A DNA stretch of 7,167 bases from UBA2040 sp047637535 (GTDB lineage Bacteria; Bacteroidota; Bacteroidia; Flavobacteriales_D; Crocinitomicaceae): positions 1 through 7,167 of the forward strand of contig JBLIKY010000114.1 in assembly GCA_047637535.1 (NCBI GenBank), read 5' to 3'. Below the pieces are notes generated by a model. The model did not search any database. It saw only the letters and a program-made list of their open reading frames with translations, and had not been told where the DNA came from. A program made the position numbers and the translations under genes. The stretch's first letter is position 1. Each line of letters opens with the position of its first letter. This document shows, one piece after another, positions 1 through 6,988 of this stretch.

Positions 1-50
1 ACTAAACCAGACGGTAGGTCTGACTTCCAAGTTGAAAATAATTTTTTCAT
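1..50 (-). CDS. SulP-family inorganic anion transporter, N-terminal fragment
   Basis: Only the first 16 codons lie inside the window; the gene continues past position 1. The ATG is at 50-48 and the visible peptide is MKKLFSTWKSDLPSGL, with a following GT that would start a valine codon. The pattern of a basic start, F-x-x-W-K-x-D-L-P and a small residue before the first hydrophobic helix is, from memory, how Bacteroidota SulP transporters (SLC26 relatives that carry sulfate, bicarbonate or similar anions across the inner membrane) begin. No Shine-Dalgarno sequence is visible upstream, which is normal for this phylum. The start lies 44 bases after the stop of the small exported protein on the same strand, so the two are probably cotranscribed. 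The substrate cannot be judged from this piece. The family call rests on a short motif and is moderately sure. Confidence 0.55.
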   Translation of the reverse strand, partial: MKKLFSTWKSDLPSGL

Positions 51-94
51 TGATACGTTTTATTAATTAATATATTGCTTCGCGACACTATTAA

Positions 95-391
95 TCAACA
101 CTCTGGAGGGGAGTTTAACACACACAAATAGACATCTTTATAGTCTTTCGCATCGTGATTAAACTTTCTTTTTTGGAGACTTAGCCATTGAGATGAAATG
201 GGGCTTTGGTTGCTCTCGTATTCTTCAAAAAACGTATCCATGATATCTGTCGACACATCTTCCGTTTCTTGCTCTTCTTCCACAAAACTAATTTTCTCTA
301 AATCAGACGCGCTCAACAAAGACACTTGTAAGACTGTAGTTACAATTATCCCTATAAAAAGGGCGTAAAATATGGAGTGAGTTAATTTCAT
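95..391 (-). CDS. Small exported acidic protein of unknown function
   Basis: This 98-residue protein is not one I recognise. Residues 5-28 form a hydrophobic segment after a short N-terminus with one lysine. It could be a cleaved signal peptide (possible signal peptidase I site near LLSA, residues 25-28, though the -3 position is not ideal) or an uncleaved membrane anchor. Residues 30-60 are strongly acidic, with a run of glutamates at 38-40. Residues 72-86 are lysine-rich, and the tail carries two cysteines, Cys90 and Cys98, the latter being the last residue. The Met start is the only sensible one, because the next Met is residue 51, after the hydrophobic segment. A TATCTTTG promoter octamer lies only 10 bases upstream. 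The probable sulP gene follows after 44 bases, so a role linked to that transporter is possible but not shown. Confidence 0.65.
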   Translation of the reverse strand: MKLTHSIFYALFIGIIVTTVLQVSLLSASDLEKISFVEEEQETEDVSTDIMDTFFEEYESNQSPISSQWLSLQKRKFNHDAKDYKDVYLCVLNSPPEC

Positions 392-401
392 ATTTAAAGA
401 A

Positions 402-409
402 CAAAGATA
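402..409 (-). promoter_or_regulatory. Bacteroidota -7 promoter element for the small exported protein gene
   Basis: On the minus strand this reads TATCTTTG, an exact match to the Bacteroidota consensus TAnnTTTG. It ends 10 bases before the ATG at 391. If the element is centred near -7, transcription would start about 7 bases before the start codon, giving an almost leaderless mRNA. I do not see a matching TTG or TTTG -33 element at the usual spacing, so the call rests on the -7 match and its position downstream of the kbl terminator. Confidence 0.5.
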
Positions 410-433
410 AAAAATTCAATTTATAGACTCGTT

Positions 434-470
434 AAAATATGCCAATGTTCTTAAAACATCAGCATATTTT
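434..470 (-). terminator. Hairpin terminator downstream of kbl
   Basis: A 37-base inverted repeat lies 15 bases beyond the kbl stop codon. The outer arms AAAATATGC and GCATATTTT are perfect complements of 9 bp. A two-base mismatch follows, then a further 5 bp stem around a 5-base loop. The A/T ends place a U-rich stretch at the 3' side on either strand, so it could act in both directions, although only minus-strand genes flank it. It separates kbl from the next promoter at 402-409. Confidence 0.65.
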
Positions 471-485
471 GACTTTGAAAACTTC

Positions 486-1673
486 TTAAATGACCTCTAA
501 AGCTTTACCTACTTTAATGAAAGCAGCAATGGCTTTATCTAGATCTTTGCGAGTATGTGCAGCAGAGATTTGAGTTCTAATTCTCGCTTTCCCCTTAGCC
601 ACTACTGGATAAAAGAATCCGATAGCGTAAACTCCTTCTACCAATAACATATCGGCGAATTTTTGAGAAAGTGCCGCGTCGTAAAGCATGATTGGAACGA
701 TTGGAGAATCACCCGGTGTGATGTCAAAACCAGCTTCAATAATGGCTTTCTTGAAGTATTTTGTGTTTTCTTCTAAAGTATCTCTTAGCTCAGTCGTTGC
801 ACTTAAGATTTCGAATACTTTATTAGAAGCCCCAACTATACTCGGCGCCAAGGAATTTGAGAATAAATACGGACGTGAACGTTGACGCAATATCTCAATA
901 ATTTCTTTCTTACCTGTAGTATAACCACCCATAGCTCCACCCAAGGCTTTACCAAGTGTACCTGTGATGATATCAACTCCGTCTTGACAGTTGTGGTATT
1001 CTGGAACACCTCTACCTGTTTTCCCGATGAAACCAGCAGAGTGGCATTCGTCGGACATTACTAATGCATCGTATTTTTTGGCTAAATCACAGATTTCGTT
1101 CATTTTCGCGATATCACCGTCCATTGAGAATACACCATCAGTCACGATAATTCTGAATCTTTGGTCTTGCGCTTTCTTCAATTGATCTTCCAAGTCAGCC
1201 ATGTCTGAGTGCTTGTAACGGTATCTTTGTGCTTTACACAAACGAACACCATCGATAATCGAGGCGTGGTTCAATTCATCTGAAATAATTGCATCTTCGA
1301 CTCCGAATAACGGTTCGAACAACCCACCGTTCGCATCAAAGGCAGCAGCGTATAAAATAGTATCTTCTGTACCGTAAAAATCAGATATTTTTTTCTCTAA
1401 TTCTTTATGGATATCCTGAGTTCCGCAAATAAATCTTACAGATGACATTCCGAAACCGTGCGAGTCTAGGGTCTTTTTAGACGCTTCGATAACTTCTTGA
1501 TTAGAAGACAAACCCAAGTAGTTGTTTGCACACATGATGACTACTTCTTCACCCGAACTCACTTCAACGTTTGCACCTTGAGGGGAGGTTATGATGCGTT
1601 CCTTTTTATAAAGGCCGTTGTCTTCGATGGATTTTAACTCTTCTGCTAAATGGGATTTTAATTTACCGTACAT
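486..1673 (-). CDS. kbl: Glycine C-acetyltransferase (2-amino-3-ketobutyrate CoA ligase)
   Basis: This cytoplasmic, PLP-dependent enzyme of the alpha-oxoamine synthase family interconverts 2-amino-3-oxobutanoate plus CoA with glycine plus acetyl-CoA, the second step of threonine breakdown through threonine dehydrogenase. Its 395 residues are close to the roughly 398 of E. coli Kbl. Visible landmarks are CANNYLGL (48-55), GFGMSSVRFICGTQ (73-86), the SDELNHASIIDG stretch with His136 that stacks on the cofactor in the family, the DECH motif with Asp208 and His211, the Schiff-base lysine Lys242 in TLGKALGG, and RIRTQ at 364-368. No key residue is missing. The GFGMSSVRF and NHASIIDGVRLCKA signatures favour Kbl over the related serine palmitoyltransferase, KAS and AONS enzymes. 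No threonine dehydrogenase gene is adjacent, unlike the E. coli kbl-tdh pair. The gene has a candidate promoter 22 bases upstream and a hairpin downstream, so it is probably monocistronic. Confidence 0.95.
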   Translation of the reverse strand: MYGKLKSHLAEELKSIEDNGLYKKERIITSPQGANVEVSSGEEVVIMCANNYLGLSSNQEVIEASKKTLDSHGFGMSSVRFICGTQDIHKELEKKISDFYGTEDTILYAAAFDANGGLFEPLFGVEDAIISDELNHASIIDGVRLCKAQRYRYKHSDMADLEDQLKKAQDQRFRIIVTDGVFSMDGDIAKMNEICDLAKKYDALVMSDECHSAGFIGKTGRGVPEYHNCQDGVDIITGTLGKALGGAMGGYTTGKKEIIEILRQRSRPYLFSNSLAPSIVGASNKVFEILSATTELRDTLEENTKYFKKAIIEAGFDITPGDSPIVPIMLYDAALSQKFADMLLVEGVYAIGFFYPVVAKGKARIRTQISAAHTRKDLDKAIAAFIKVGKALEVI

Positions 1674-1695
1674 GCTGTTTTGAATAGAATTTAAA

Positions 1696-1703
1696 CAAAG
1701 ATA
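1696..1703 (-). promoter_or_regulatory. Bacteroidota -7 promoter element for kbl
   Basis: The minus strand reads TATCTTTG, an exact TAnnTTTG match, ending 22 bases before the kbl ATG. The predicted 5' leader is about 19 bases and AT-rich (TTTAAATTCTATTCAAAACA), without a Shine-Dalgarno motif. No good -33 TTG-type element is seen 17-20 bases further upstream. The element lies in the 61-base gap after the DUF5686 gene, where no terminator is visible, so read-through from that gene could also contribute to kbl expression. Confidence 0.55.
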
Positions 1704-1734
1704 AGGTGAAATTTGAAATAGCCTACTTGACGAA

Positions 1735-4332
1735 TTAATAATCCCAATCGCTAGAGAATCTACTTATCGGTGTAATACCAATTTTAAAGGTGGTATTTGG
1801 CTTGATTGTATTCCCTTCGGTTGCCACTATGTACAATCCAAATCTTATTTTTTCTCCGAAAATTCTAAAGTTACGCTCGACACCGGCAAATATTTCAGAA
1901 TGGAAATGCTTGAATTCAGGAACATACATTGCCCCTCCTCCAAAAGCCACACCTAAGCCCGTTTTCTTCATGAAGGGAATCTTATTGACGATGGCTCCAT
2001 TGTCGTGATGGATAAAGTGTCCTTCATAATAGATATCATTAGTCGGCAGCAACACTTGTAAGTTTTGAAACGAATTCAAAGGATTGGAAAAAATCCCAGG
2101 GTCACTTCTTCTTTGGTATTTGTAATCGACGACATACAGCTCCCGTGCCGATAAAAATTTACCGGATTTAATCCTGTATTTAGAAGTCCCTATCGTTCCA
2201 ATTTTGAAAGATTGACCTATGGTTAACAGCAAATATTCGTAGTCGATATCACTGCCAAAAACTTTTGGAATACCTCGTTCATACCCTGCGCTAAAGGTTG
2301 GCCATTTTGAACCGAGAACTACTTTTCGATACGGTTCGCGCATATACTTTTGTCCCGGCACCCAAGTAAAGTCTATTTTGGTAAAAAGTCCTTGATAGGG
2401 CTTGAATTGTTCCACATCAAATGTCCCTGCACCGAAAAGAGAGTCATAATTCAAGGAGAATTTATAGTCAGAGATATCTCTTCTTTCAGAAAAACTCACC
2501 TTTCCGTTAAGATAAAGTCCGTTTACAAGTTCTCTAGAATACGTCCCAGCCAATTCTGTTTTTTCTATGTAGTTGTTTCGAAAAAGAACCTGTGTAATCG
2601 CATCGTAACTACGAATTTGATCAAAATCGTGCCGAATCTCTGCTCCAAAATGACCGATGTGCATGGGGTCGTATAAATAATCAAGAAAGAGCTTTCCTTT
2701 TAAGTCTTTATTCAGCGGACCAAAAGATACATCAGGAGCAATAGTTATGGCTTTTTGATTCTCCCAACGTCTATTGTAATATACGTTGGCACTGTACCTA
2801 ATTCCACCCGGGGTAAAGAAGTTTACCAAACTCAAAACACTAGGAAAATACCATCTTGTCATGGTTTCCCGGTTTCTGTATCCTATTCCTTCAACTAAAA
2901 CCTCAAGCAAATTAATTCGGTTGTAAACGGAATCTACAGAATCGAGATATTCTACTCGCATATGTGCAACATCAACGCTGTCTTTGATGCGAATGAACTC
3001 TTTTTCGTCTTCCGTTAAGCTCAATTTTCGATTTGCTTCCCAAAAGGTTGAGTCTTTGTCATACGCCTCTTGCGTAGTAACGGCAAGTTCGTTTCCGAAA
3101 TATTTCTCAGGATAAACGACATTGAATTCATAGTTTTCAAAAGTGGTTAATGTCCTGCCTTTTGAGTCTTCAGAACCGACTTTTATACCGTAGTTTAATA
3201 CTTGTTTTGTGAGCACATTCAAGCTGTCTCCAAGGTTGTCGTATTCCTGCATTACGCTGAAATAGTCGTGGTACAAAAGCGAACCATTTTTCAAACTCAA
3301 ATCTAACTTTTGAATCATCCAGATGCTATCAATAACGTAGATATATCCAGCTAGACTAGAGGTTGAAGATCCTCTTGGTATGATTTCTATTTTGTGGATT
3401 TTCTGACCGTCTTCTTCATATTGTGCAACCAAACGATACTTGTAGCTCAATATCCCCGGACCGGAAATAGGAGAAATAATCGGCACTTCGTGTAAATCAT
3501 CCCATCGCATTAAGTTTTGAAAGAAATCAAAATTGGTCTTTACGGTTGTGGTATAATACAAATCGTAATCTCTGCCTTTTTTGAGATAAGCATTTCTCGT
3601 TTCTTTGACATCGTTTGGTGGCGAAAACTCTCGTAACATTTGCACCTCGACCATGTTCATTTTCGGGATTTTCACTTCCGGAGGTTTGTTCATCAAAGCT
3701 TTTTGTATAGAATCTTCTTTGATGCTTGCCAATTCCTTTTTACTTAAATCCTTTTGAATCGTATCTTGGTTTTCCGCTTGTGACTTTAATAATTCTTCCG
3801 CTTCCTTTTCCACCCGTTCTAAAGAATCTTTGGTCGCTTTTTCGGCACGCCTTTGTTGTTTTCTGTCGCTTTCTGGCCGTTCAATGTTTATATCGGTAGC
3901 TCGCGTATAGACTTCCACTTTGTGAGGATAAGCCCATTGACTAATAGTATCTCTTCTTTCGATGACTTTGAGGATAATCTCTCGACCTGGGTTAGTTCGC
4001 TTGGTACTGACCTCCATGTCCTGCAAATCTTGCACTTGAAGCGGGGAAAGCTCCAAAATCCTATGAATTTCCGTGTTCTCTACTCCCCAGAATTCTGAAC
4101 GTCTTTCGTAACCGGGAAAATCAATGACTAAGGTATACTCGCCACTATTGAGGAACATTTCGAAATAACCATTTTGATCGGCTATGGTTCTTAAATCAGC
4201 TCCTTTTTGTACAAATACTTTAACTCCGGGTATAGGCAGACCTAATTCGTCTATGACTTGACCAGAAATTTTAGTTTGAGCGAAAGCAAATACTACTTGA
4301 AGCGAAAAAAGTAAGAAAAGAATCTTTTTCAT
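1735..4332 (-). CDS. CarboxypepD_reg-like / DUF5686 outer-membrane protein, copy 2
   Basis: This 865-residue protein has a clear signal peptide with cleavage expected after AFA (16-18), leaving Gln19. Residues 20-100 form a carboxypeptidase-regulatory-like beta-sandwich (ISGQVID, GYFEM, GEYTLVI). Residues 114-146 carry NPGREI, ERRDT and VYTRAT. Residues 147-222 are a charged, probably helical linker rich in Lys, Glu and Gln. The conserved middle follows with YYTTTVK (259-265), GQKIHKI (309-315) and IDSIWMIQKL (334-343). The C-terminal half (about 500-865) has alternating aromatic beta-strands, the blocks VPGQKYMREP (658-667), LGSKWPTF (673-680) and HHDNGAI (775-781), and ends in Tyr, as an outer-membrane barrel would. 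There are no cysteines. The function of DUF5686 is unknown to me; the location and barrel are inferred. It is a tandem paralogue of the gene 83 bases upstream, and the gap holds no visible terminator. Confidence 0.88.
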   Translation of the reverse strand: MKKILFLLFSLQVVFAFAQTKISGQVIDELGLPIPGVKVFVQKGADLRTIADQNGYFEMFLNSGEYTLVIDFPGYERRSEFWGVENTEIHRILELSPLQVQDLQDMEVSTKRTNPGREIILKVIERRDTISQWAYPHKVEVYTRATDINIERPESDRKQQRRAEKATKDSLERVEKEAEELLKSQAENQDTIQKDLSKKELASIKEDSIQKALMNKPPEVKIPKMNMVEVQMLREFSPPNDVKETRNAYLKKGRDYDLYYTTTVKTNFDFFQNLMRWDDLHEVPIISPISGPGILSYKYRLVAQYEEDGQKIHKIEIIPRGSSTSSLAGYIYVIDSIWMIQKLDLSLKNGSLLYHDYFSVMQEYDNLGDSLNVLTKQVLNYGIKVGSEDSKGRTLTTFENYEFNVVYPEKYFGNELAVTTQEAYDKDSTFWEANRKLSLTEDEKEFIRIKDSVDVAHMRVEYLDSVDSVYNRINLLEVLVEGIGYRNRETMTRWYFPSVLSLVNFFTPGGIRYSANVYYNRRWENQKAITIAPDVSFGPLNKDLKGKLFLDYLYDPMHIGHFGAEIRHDFDQIRSYDAITQVLFRNNYIEKTELAGTYSRELVNGLYLNGKVSFSERRDISDYKFSLNYDSLFGAGTFDVEQFKPYQGLFTKIDFTWVPGQKYMREPYRKVVLGSKWPTFSAGYERGIPKVFGSDIDYEYLLLTIGQSFKIGTIGTSKYRIKSGKFLSARELYVVDYKYQRRSDPGIFSNPLNSFQNLQVLLPTNDIYYEGHFIHHDNGAIVNKIPFMKKTGLGVAFGGGAMYVPEFKHFHSEIFAGVERNFRIFGEKIRFGLYIVATEGNTIKPNTTFKIGITPISRFSSDWDY

Positions 4333-4415
4333 AGAAAATCAATCTAGTATTTAACGGAAAAAACAGCTACACATTGCTCTATCGTTTTGTATGTAAACTC
4401 TTTGTCAAGCACGGT

Positions 4416-6938
4416 CTAAAAATTCCATTTCATATTCCTTAAATCGAGTATGGCGAAGCTGATTTTCCATGTGGTTTGGGGGTCGATCCTATTCCCGTCT
4501 GAAAGTACGCCATAAACTCCAATTCTCAACTTTCTTCTCGAGAATTTAAAATTTCTTTCTAAGCCAGCCAATATTTCATAATGTTGCCAATCAAATTCCT
4601 TAACGTACAAAGCACCGCCACCGACGACTAAGCCTATTCCCGTTTTCTTCATAAATGGGATTTTATTTAGGATCGCACCGTTGTCGTGATGTACAAAATG
4701 TGCTTCGTAAAAAATGTCCTTTGATGGTAGAGAAGAATCTAAATCTTGGAAAGTATAAAGTGGGTTGGAGAACCAAAACGGGTCACTCCTTCTGTGGTAT
4801 TTAAAATCGGCATCGTAAAGCGCCTTGGAAGAGAGAAACTTTCCGGCTTTTATATGATAATTCGTTGTACCTAAAGTTCCAATTTTAAAGGTTTGGCGCA
4901 TTCCTAAAAGGCCATACTCATGGTTGATATCACTACCAAATATTTTTGGAACTCCAACCTCATAAGTCGCGTAAAAGGTGGGCCATTTTGAACCTAAGAG
5001 CACTTTTCTATTTGGTTCGCGCATGTATTTCTGCCCCGGCACATAACTCAAAGTCATGTCAATCACCATAGCTTGGTAAGAATCAAAAACAGTTGGCGCT
5101 TCGTTAGGAATAGTATTATCTAGCAACTCGACAAACTTGTATTTATTAACATCTCTTCTTTCCGAAAAGTCAACATCCGTGCTTAAATAAAGTCCGTTAA
5201 TGTACTCTCTAAAATGGTTAACTCTGATTTTTGTAGTTTCAATAAAATTCGACCTTTTGTAGATTTGCGTAATGGCATCAAAACTTCGAATTACATCAAA
5301 ATCGTGGGACAAAACCACGCCAATGTTTCCAAAATGAAAAGGGTCGTATCTGAAATTCGTCCACATGTTCCCTTTGACATCCTTGTTTAAAAGGCCGTAG
5401 GTAACCTCTGCATACGTGTCAATAAATCGTTCGTTATCCCATTTCTTAAAGTAAGAAAACCCAGGGGCTAATCTCGGTCCGGCGATATAAAGCGGTCGCG
5501 CAAAAGCAGCTAAAGAATTAATGCTCCATTGCACTTTTTTGTCTCTGTTTCGATGATCTATTCCCCACCAAAGGACTTTTAAAGCGGTTACTTTATTAAA
5601 AATGGCGTCAACGGAATCTAAATACTCTTTTTTGTTGTGCGCACTCTCTATGCTGTCTTTTACGGCTATGTATTTTCGTTCATCATCAGTAAGTACAACG
5701 GCTCTCTTTTGTTGCCAATAAGAGGTGTCTTTTTCGTAGGCTGCCTTTTCTGTGATGGACAATTCGTTGTTGAAGAATTTTGGCGCAAATCCCGGAGAAA
5801 AATTGTAATCCGAATATTCCGTTAAAGTGATACAATCGGATTCGTAATCCTTGTATTTTACTCCGTAAATCAGTTTTTGCTCGGTAAGAATATTTAAGCT
5901 GTCTCCTTGGTTTTTGTATTCTTGTTCGATCGTAAAATAATCATACATCAAAAGATTCCCTTTTTCAAGGGTCAATTCCAATTTTTGTATCATCCAGATG
6001 GAATCGATAACATAGATGTGCCCGGACAAAGTTGTAGTAGCGGAACCGCGTGGAATGATTTTTATTTTATGAATTTTCTGACCGTTTTCTTCGTATTGTT
6101 CGACCAATCTGTATTTATAACTTAGAATTCCAACTCCTGAAACAGGCGAAGTAATCGGAGTTTGGTGCAGGTCATCAAGATGAATTAAATTTTGAAAGAA
6201 ATTGAAATTTGATTTTACCGTAGTGGTATAATAAAGATTACGATCGCTTCCTTTTTTATCGTAGGCGTTTCTGATTTCTTTCACTTTACTCGGAGGAGCA
6301 TAATTTCTAGTCAACTGGATCTCGACGAGGTTCATGTTTCTCGAGATGGCGTCGTCGACCTTTCTTTTCTCGGCAAAGGGATCATCTGCACCAGTAGGGT
6401 CAAGGTTTTCTTCGTCCGCTTTTTCTTGCTCTTTCTTCCGCTTTTCTTCTTCCTTTTCCTTCTCCCTATCTGATTTTTCTTCTCGTATTTTCTTCTCCGT
6501 CGCTCGGGTGTACACCTCTACTTTATGGGCATATTCCCATTGACTAAGGGTGTCTCGTCTCTCCACCACCTTGAGCATGATATCTCGACCGGGGTTTGAT
6601 TTTTTTGTGGACACCTCAATATCTGCAATGTCTTGAATTTTTGTCGGTAATACTTGAATTTCTAATTCGATAGGATTGTCACTCATTCCCACATAGGCCT
6701 CTTTTTGGTCGTATCCTGTCGACATGACGACAACGTAATATTCTCCAGGAAGAAGGCGCATTTCAAAATAACCGTTCACATCGGCGATGGTACGTTTCTC
6801 TGCGTCGTTTTTTACGTAGACTTTAGCGAAAGGTATGGGTTGAAAGGTTTCATCTAAAATCTTACCAGATAGCAATTGCTGAGCGCTCACAAACTGAGCA
6901 ATAAAAATCAAAGCAAAGGACAGGTAAAATTTAAGCAT
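4416..6938 (-). CDS. CarboxypepD_reg-like / DUF5686 outer-membrane protein, copy 1
   Basis: This 840-residue protein is the upstream partner of the tandem pair. The signal peptide ends VSA (17-19) with Gln20 next. Residues 21-101 are the carboxypeptidase-regulatory-like domain (LSGKILDE, GYFEM, GEYYVVV). NPGRDI (115-120), ERRDT (126-130) and VYTRAT (142-147) come next. Residues 149-175 are almost entirely Lys, Glu and Arg, followed by a short Asp/Pro/Gly stretch; this linker is about 25 residues shorter than in copy 2 and unlike it in sequence. The middle region keeps YYTTTVK (236-242) and GQKIHKI (286-292). The beta-rich C-terminal half keeps VPGQKYMREP (633-642) and HHDNGAI (750-756), and ends in Phe, the classic last residue of outer-membrane barrels. 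There is one cysteine, Cys369. Function is unknown; outer-membrane placement is inferred. A truncated membrane-protein gene ends 50 bases upstream, and the gap shows neither a TAnnTTTG box nor a convincing terminator. Confidence 0.88.
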   Translation of the reverse strand: MLKFYLSFALIFIAQFVSAQQLLSGKILDETFQPIPFAKVYVKNDAEKRTIADVNGYFEMRLLPGEYYVVVMSTGYDQKEAYVGMSDNPIELEIQVLPTKIQDIADIEVSTKKSNPGRDIMLKVVERRDTLSQWEYAHKVEVYTRATEKKIREEKSDREKEKEEEKRKKEQEKADEENLDPTGADDPFAEKRKVDDAISRNMNLVEIQLTRNYAPPSKVKEIRNAYDKKGSDRNLYYTTTVKSNFNFFQNLIHLDDLHQTPITSPVSGVGILSYKYRLVEQYEENGQKIHKIKIIPRGSATTTLSGHIYVIDSIWMIQKLELTLEKGNLLMYDYFTIEQEYKNQGDSLNILTEQKLIYGVKYKDYESDCITLTEYSDYNFSPGFAPKFFNNELSITEKAAYEKDTSYWQQKRAVVLTDDERKYIAVKDSIESAHNKKEYLDSVDAIFNKVTALKVLWWGIDHRNRDKKVQWSINSLAAFARPLYIAGPRLAPGFSYFKKWDNERFIDTYAEVTYGLLNKDVKGNMWTNFRYDPFHFGNIGVVLSHDFDVIRSFDAITQIYKRSNFIETTKIRVNHFREYINGLYLSTDVDFSERRDVNKYKFVELLDNTIPNEAPTVFDSYQAMVIDMTLSYVPGQKYMREPNRKVLLGSKWPTFYATYEVGVPKIFGSDINHEYGLLGMRQTFKIGTLGTTNYHIKAGKFLSSKALYDADFKYHRRSDPFWFSNPLYTFQDLDSSLPSKDIFYEAHFVHHDNGAILNKIPFMKKTGIGLVVGGGALYVKEFDWQHYEILAGLERNFKFSRRKLRIGVYGVLSDGNRIDPQTTWKISFAILDLRNMKWNF

Positions 6939-6988
6939 CGTTAATAAGACAGTTTTGTCGTCAATAAGTTACAATACAAGAAACCAAC

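Noticed and set aside
8..22. Perfect 5 bp inverted repeat CAGAC/GTCTG around a 5-base loop.
   Set aside because: It lies within the first codons of the probable sulP gene, is short and has no adjoining T-run, so it is likely chance.
1..66. Plus-strand open frame from the left edge ending in TAA at 64-66, which could be the C-terminus of a convergent gene.
   Set aside because: It overlaps the minus-strand reading that begins with ATG at 50 and has a recognisable SulP-like N-terminus. A 21-codon open stretch is expected by chance, and no hairpin separates it from the facing gene.
2350..2676. Plus-strand open frame of 108 codons inside the second DUF5686 gene, and similar shorter ones elsewhere.
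   Set aside because: They lie opposite well-conserved coding sequence, have no recognisable motifs and no promoter, and look like antisense shadows.
4333..4415. TTGACA on the minus strand between the two DUF5686 genes, resembling a sigma-70 -35 box.
   Set aside because: No TATAAT-like -10 follows at 16-18 bases and no TAnnTTTG box is present. Bacteroidota promoters do not normally use TTGACA.
6946..6957. Small inverted repeat GACA/TGTC between the truncated membrane-protein gene and the first DUF5686 gene.
   Set aside because: It has only 4 bp of stem and no U-tract, too weak for a terminator.
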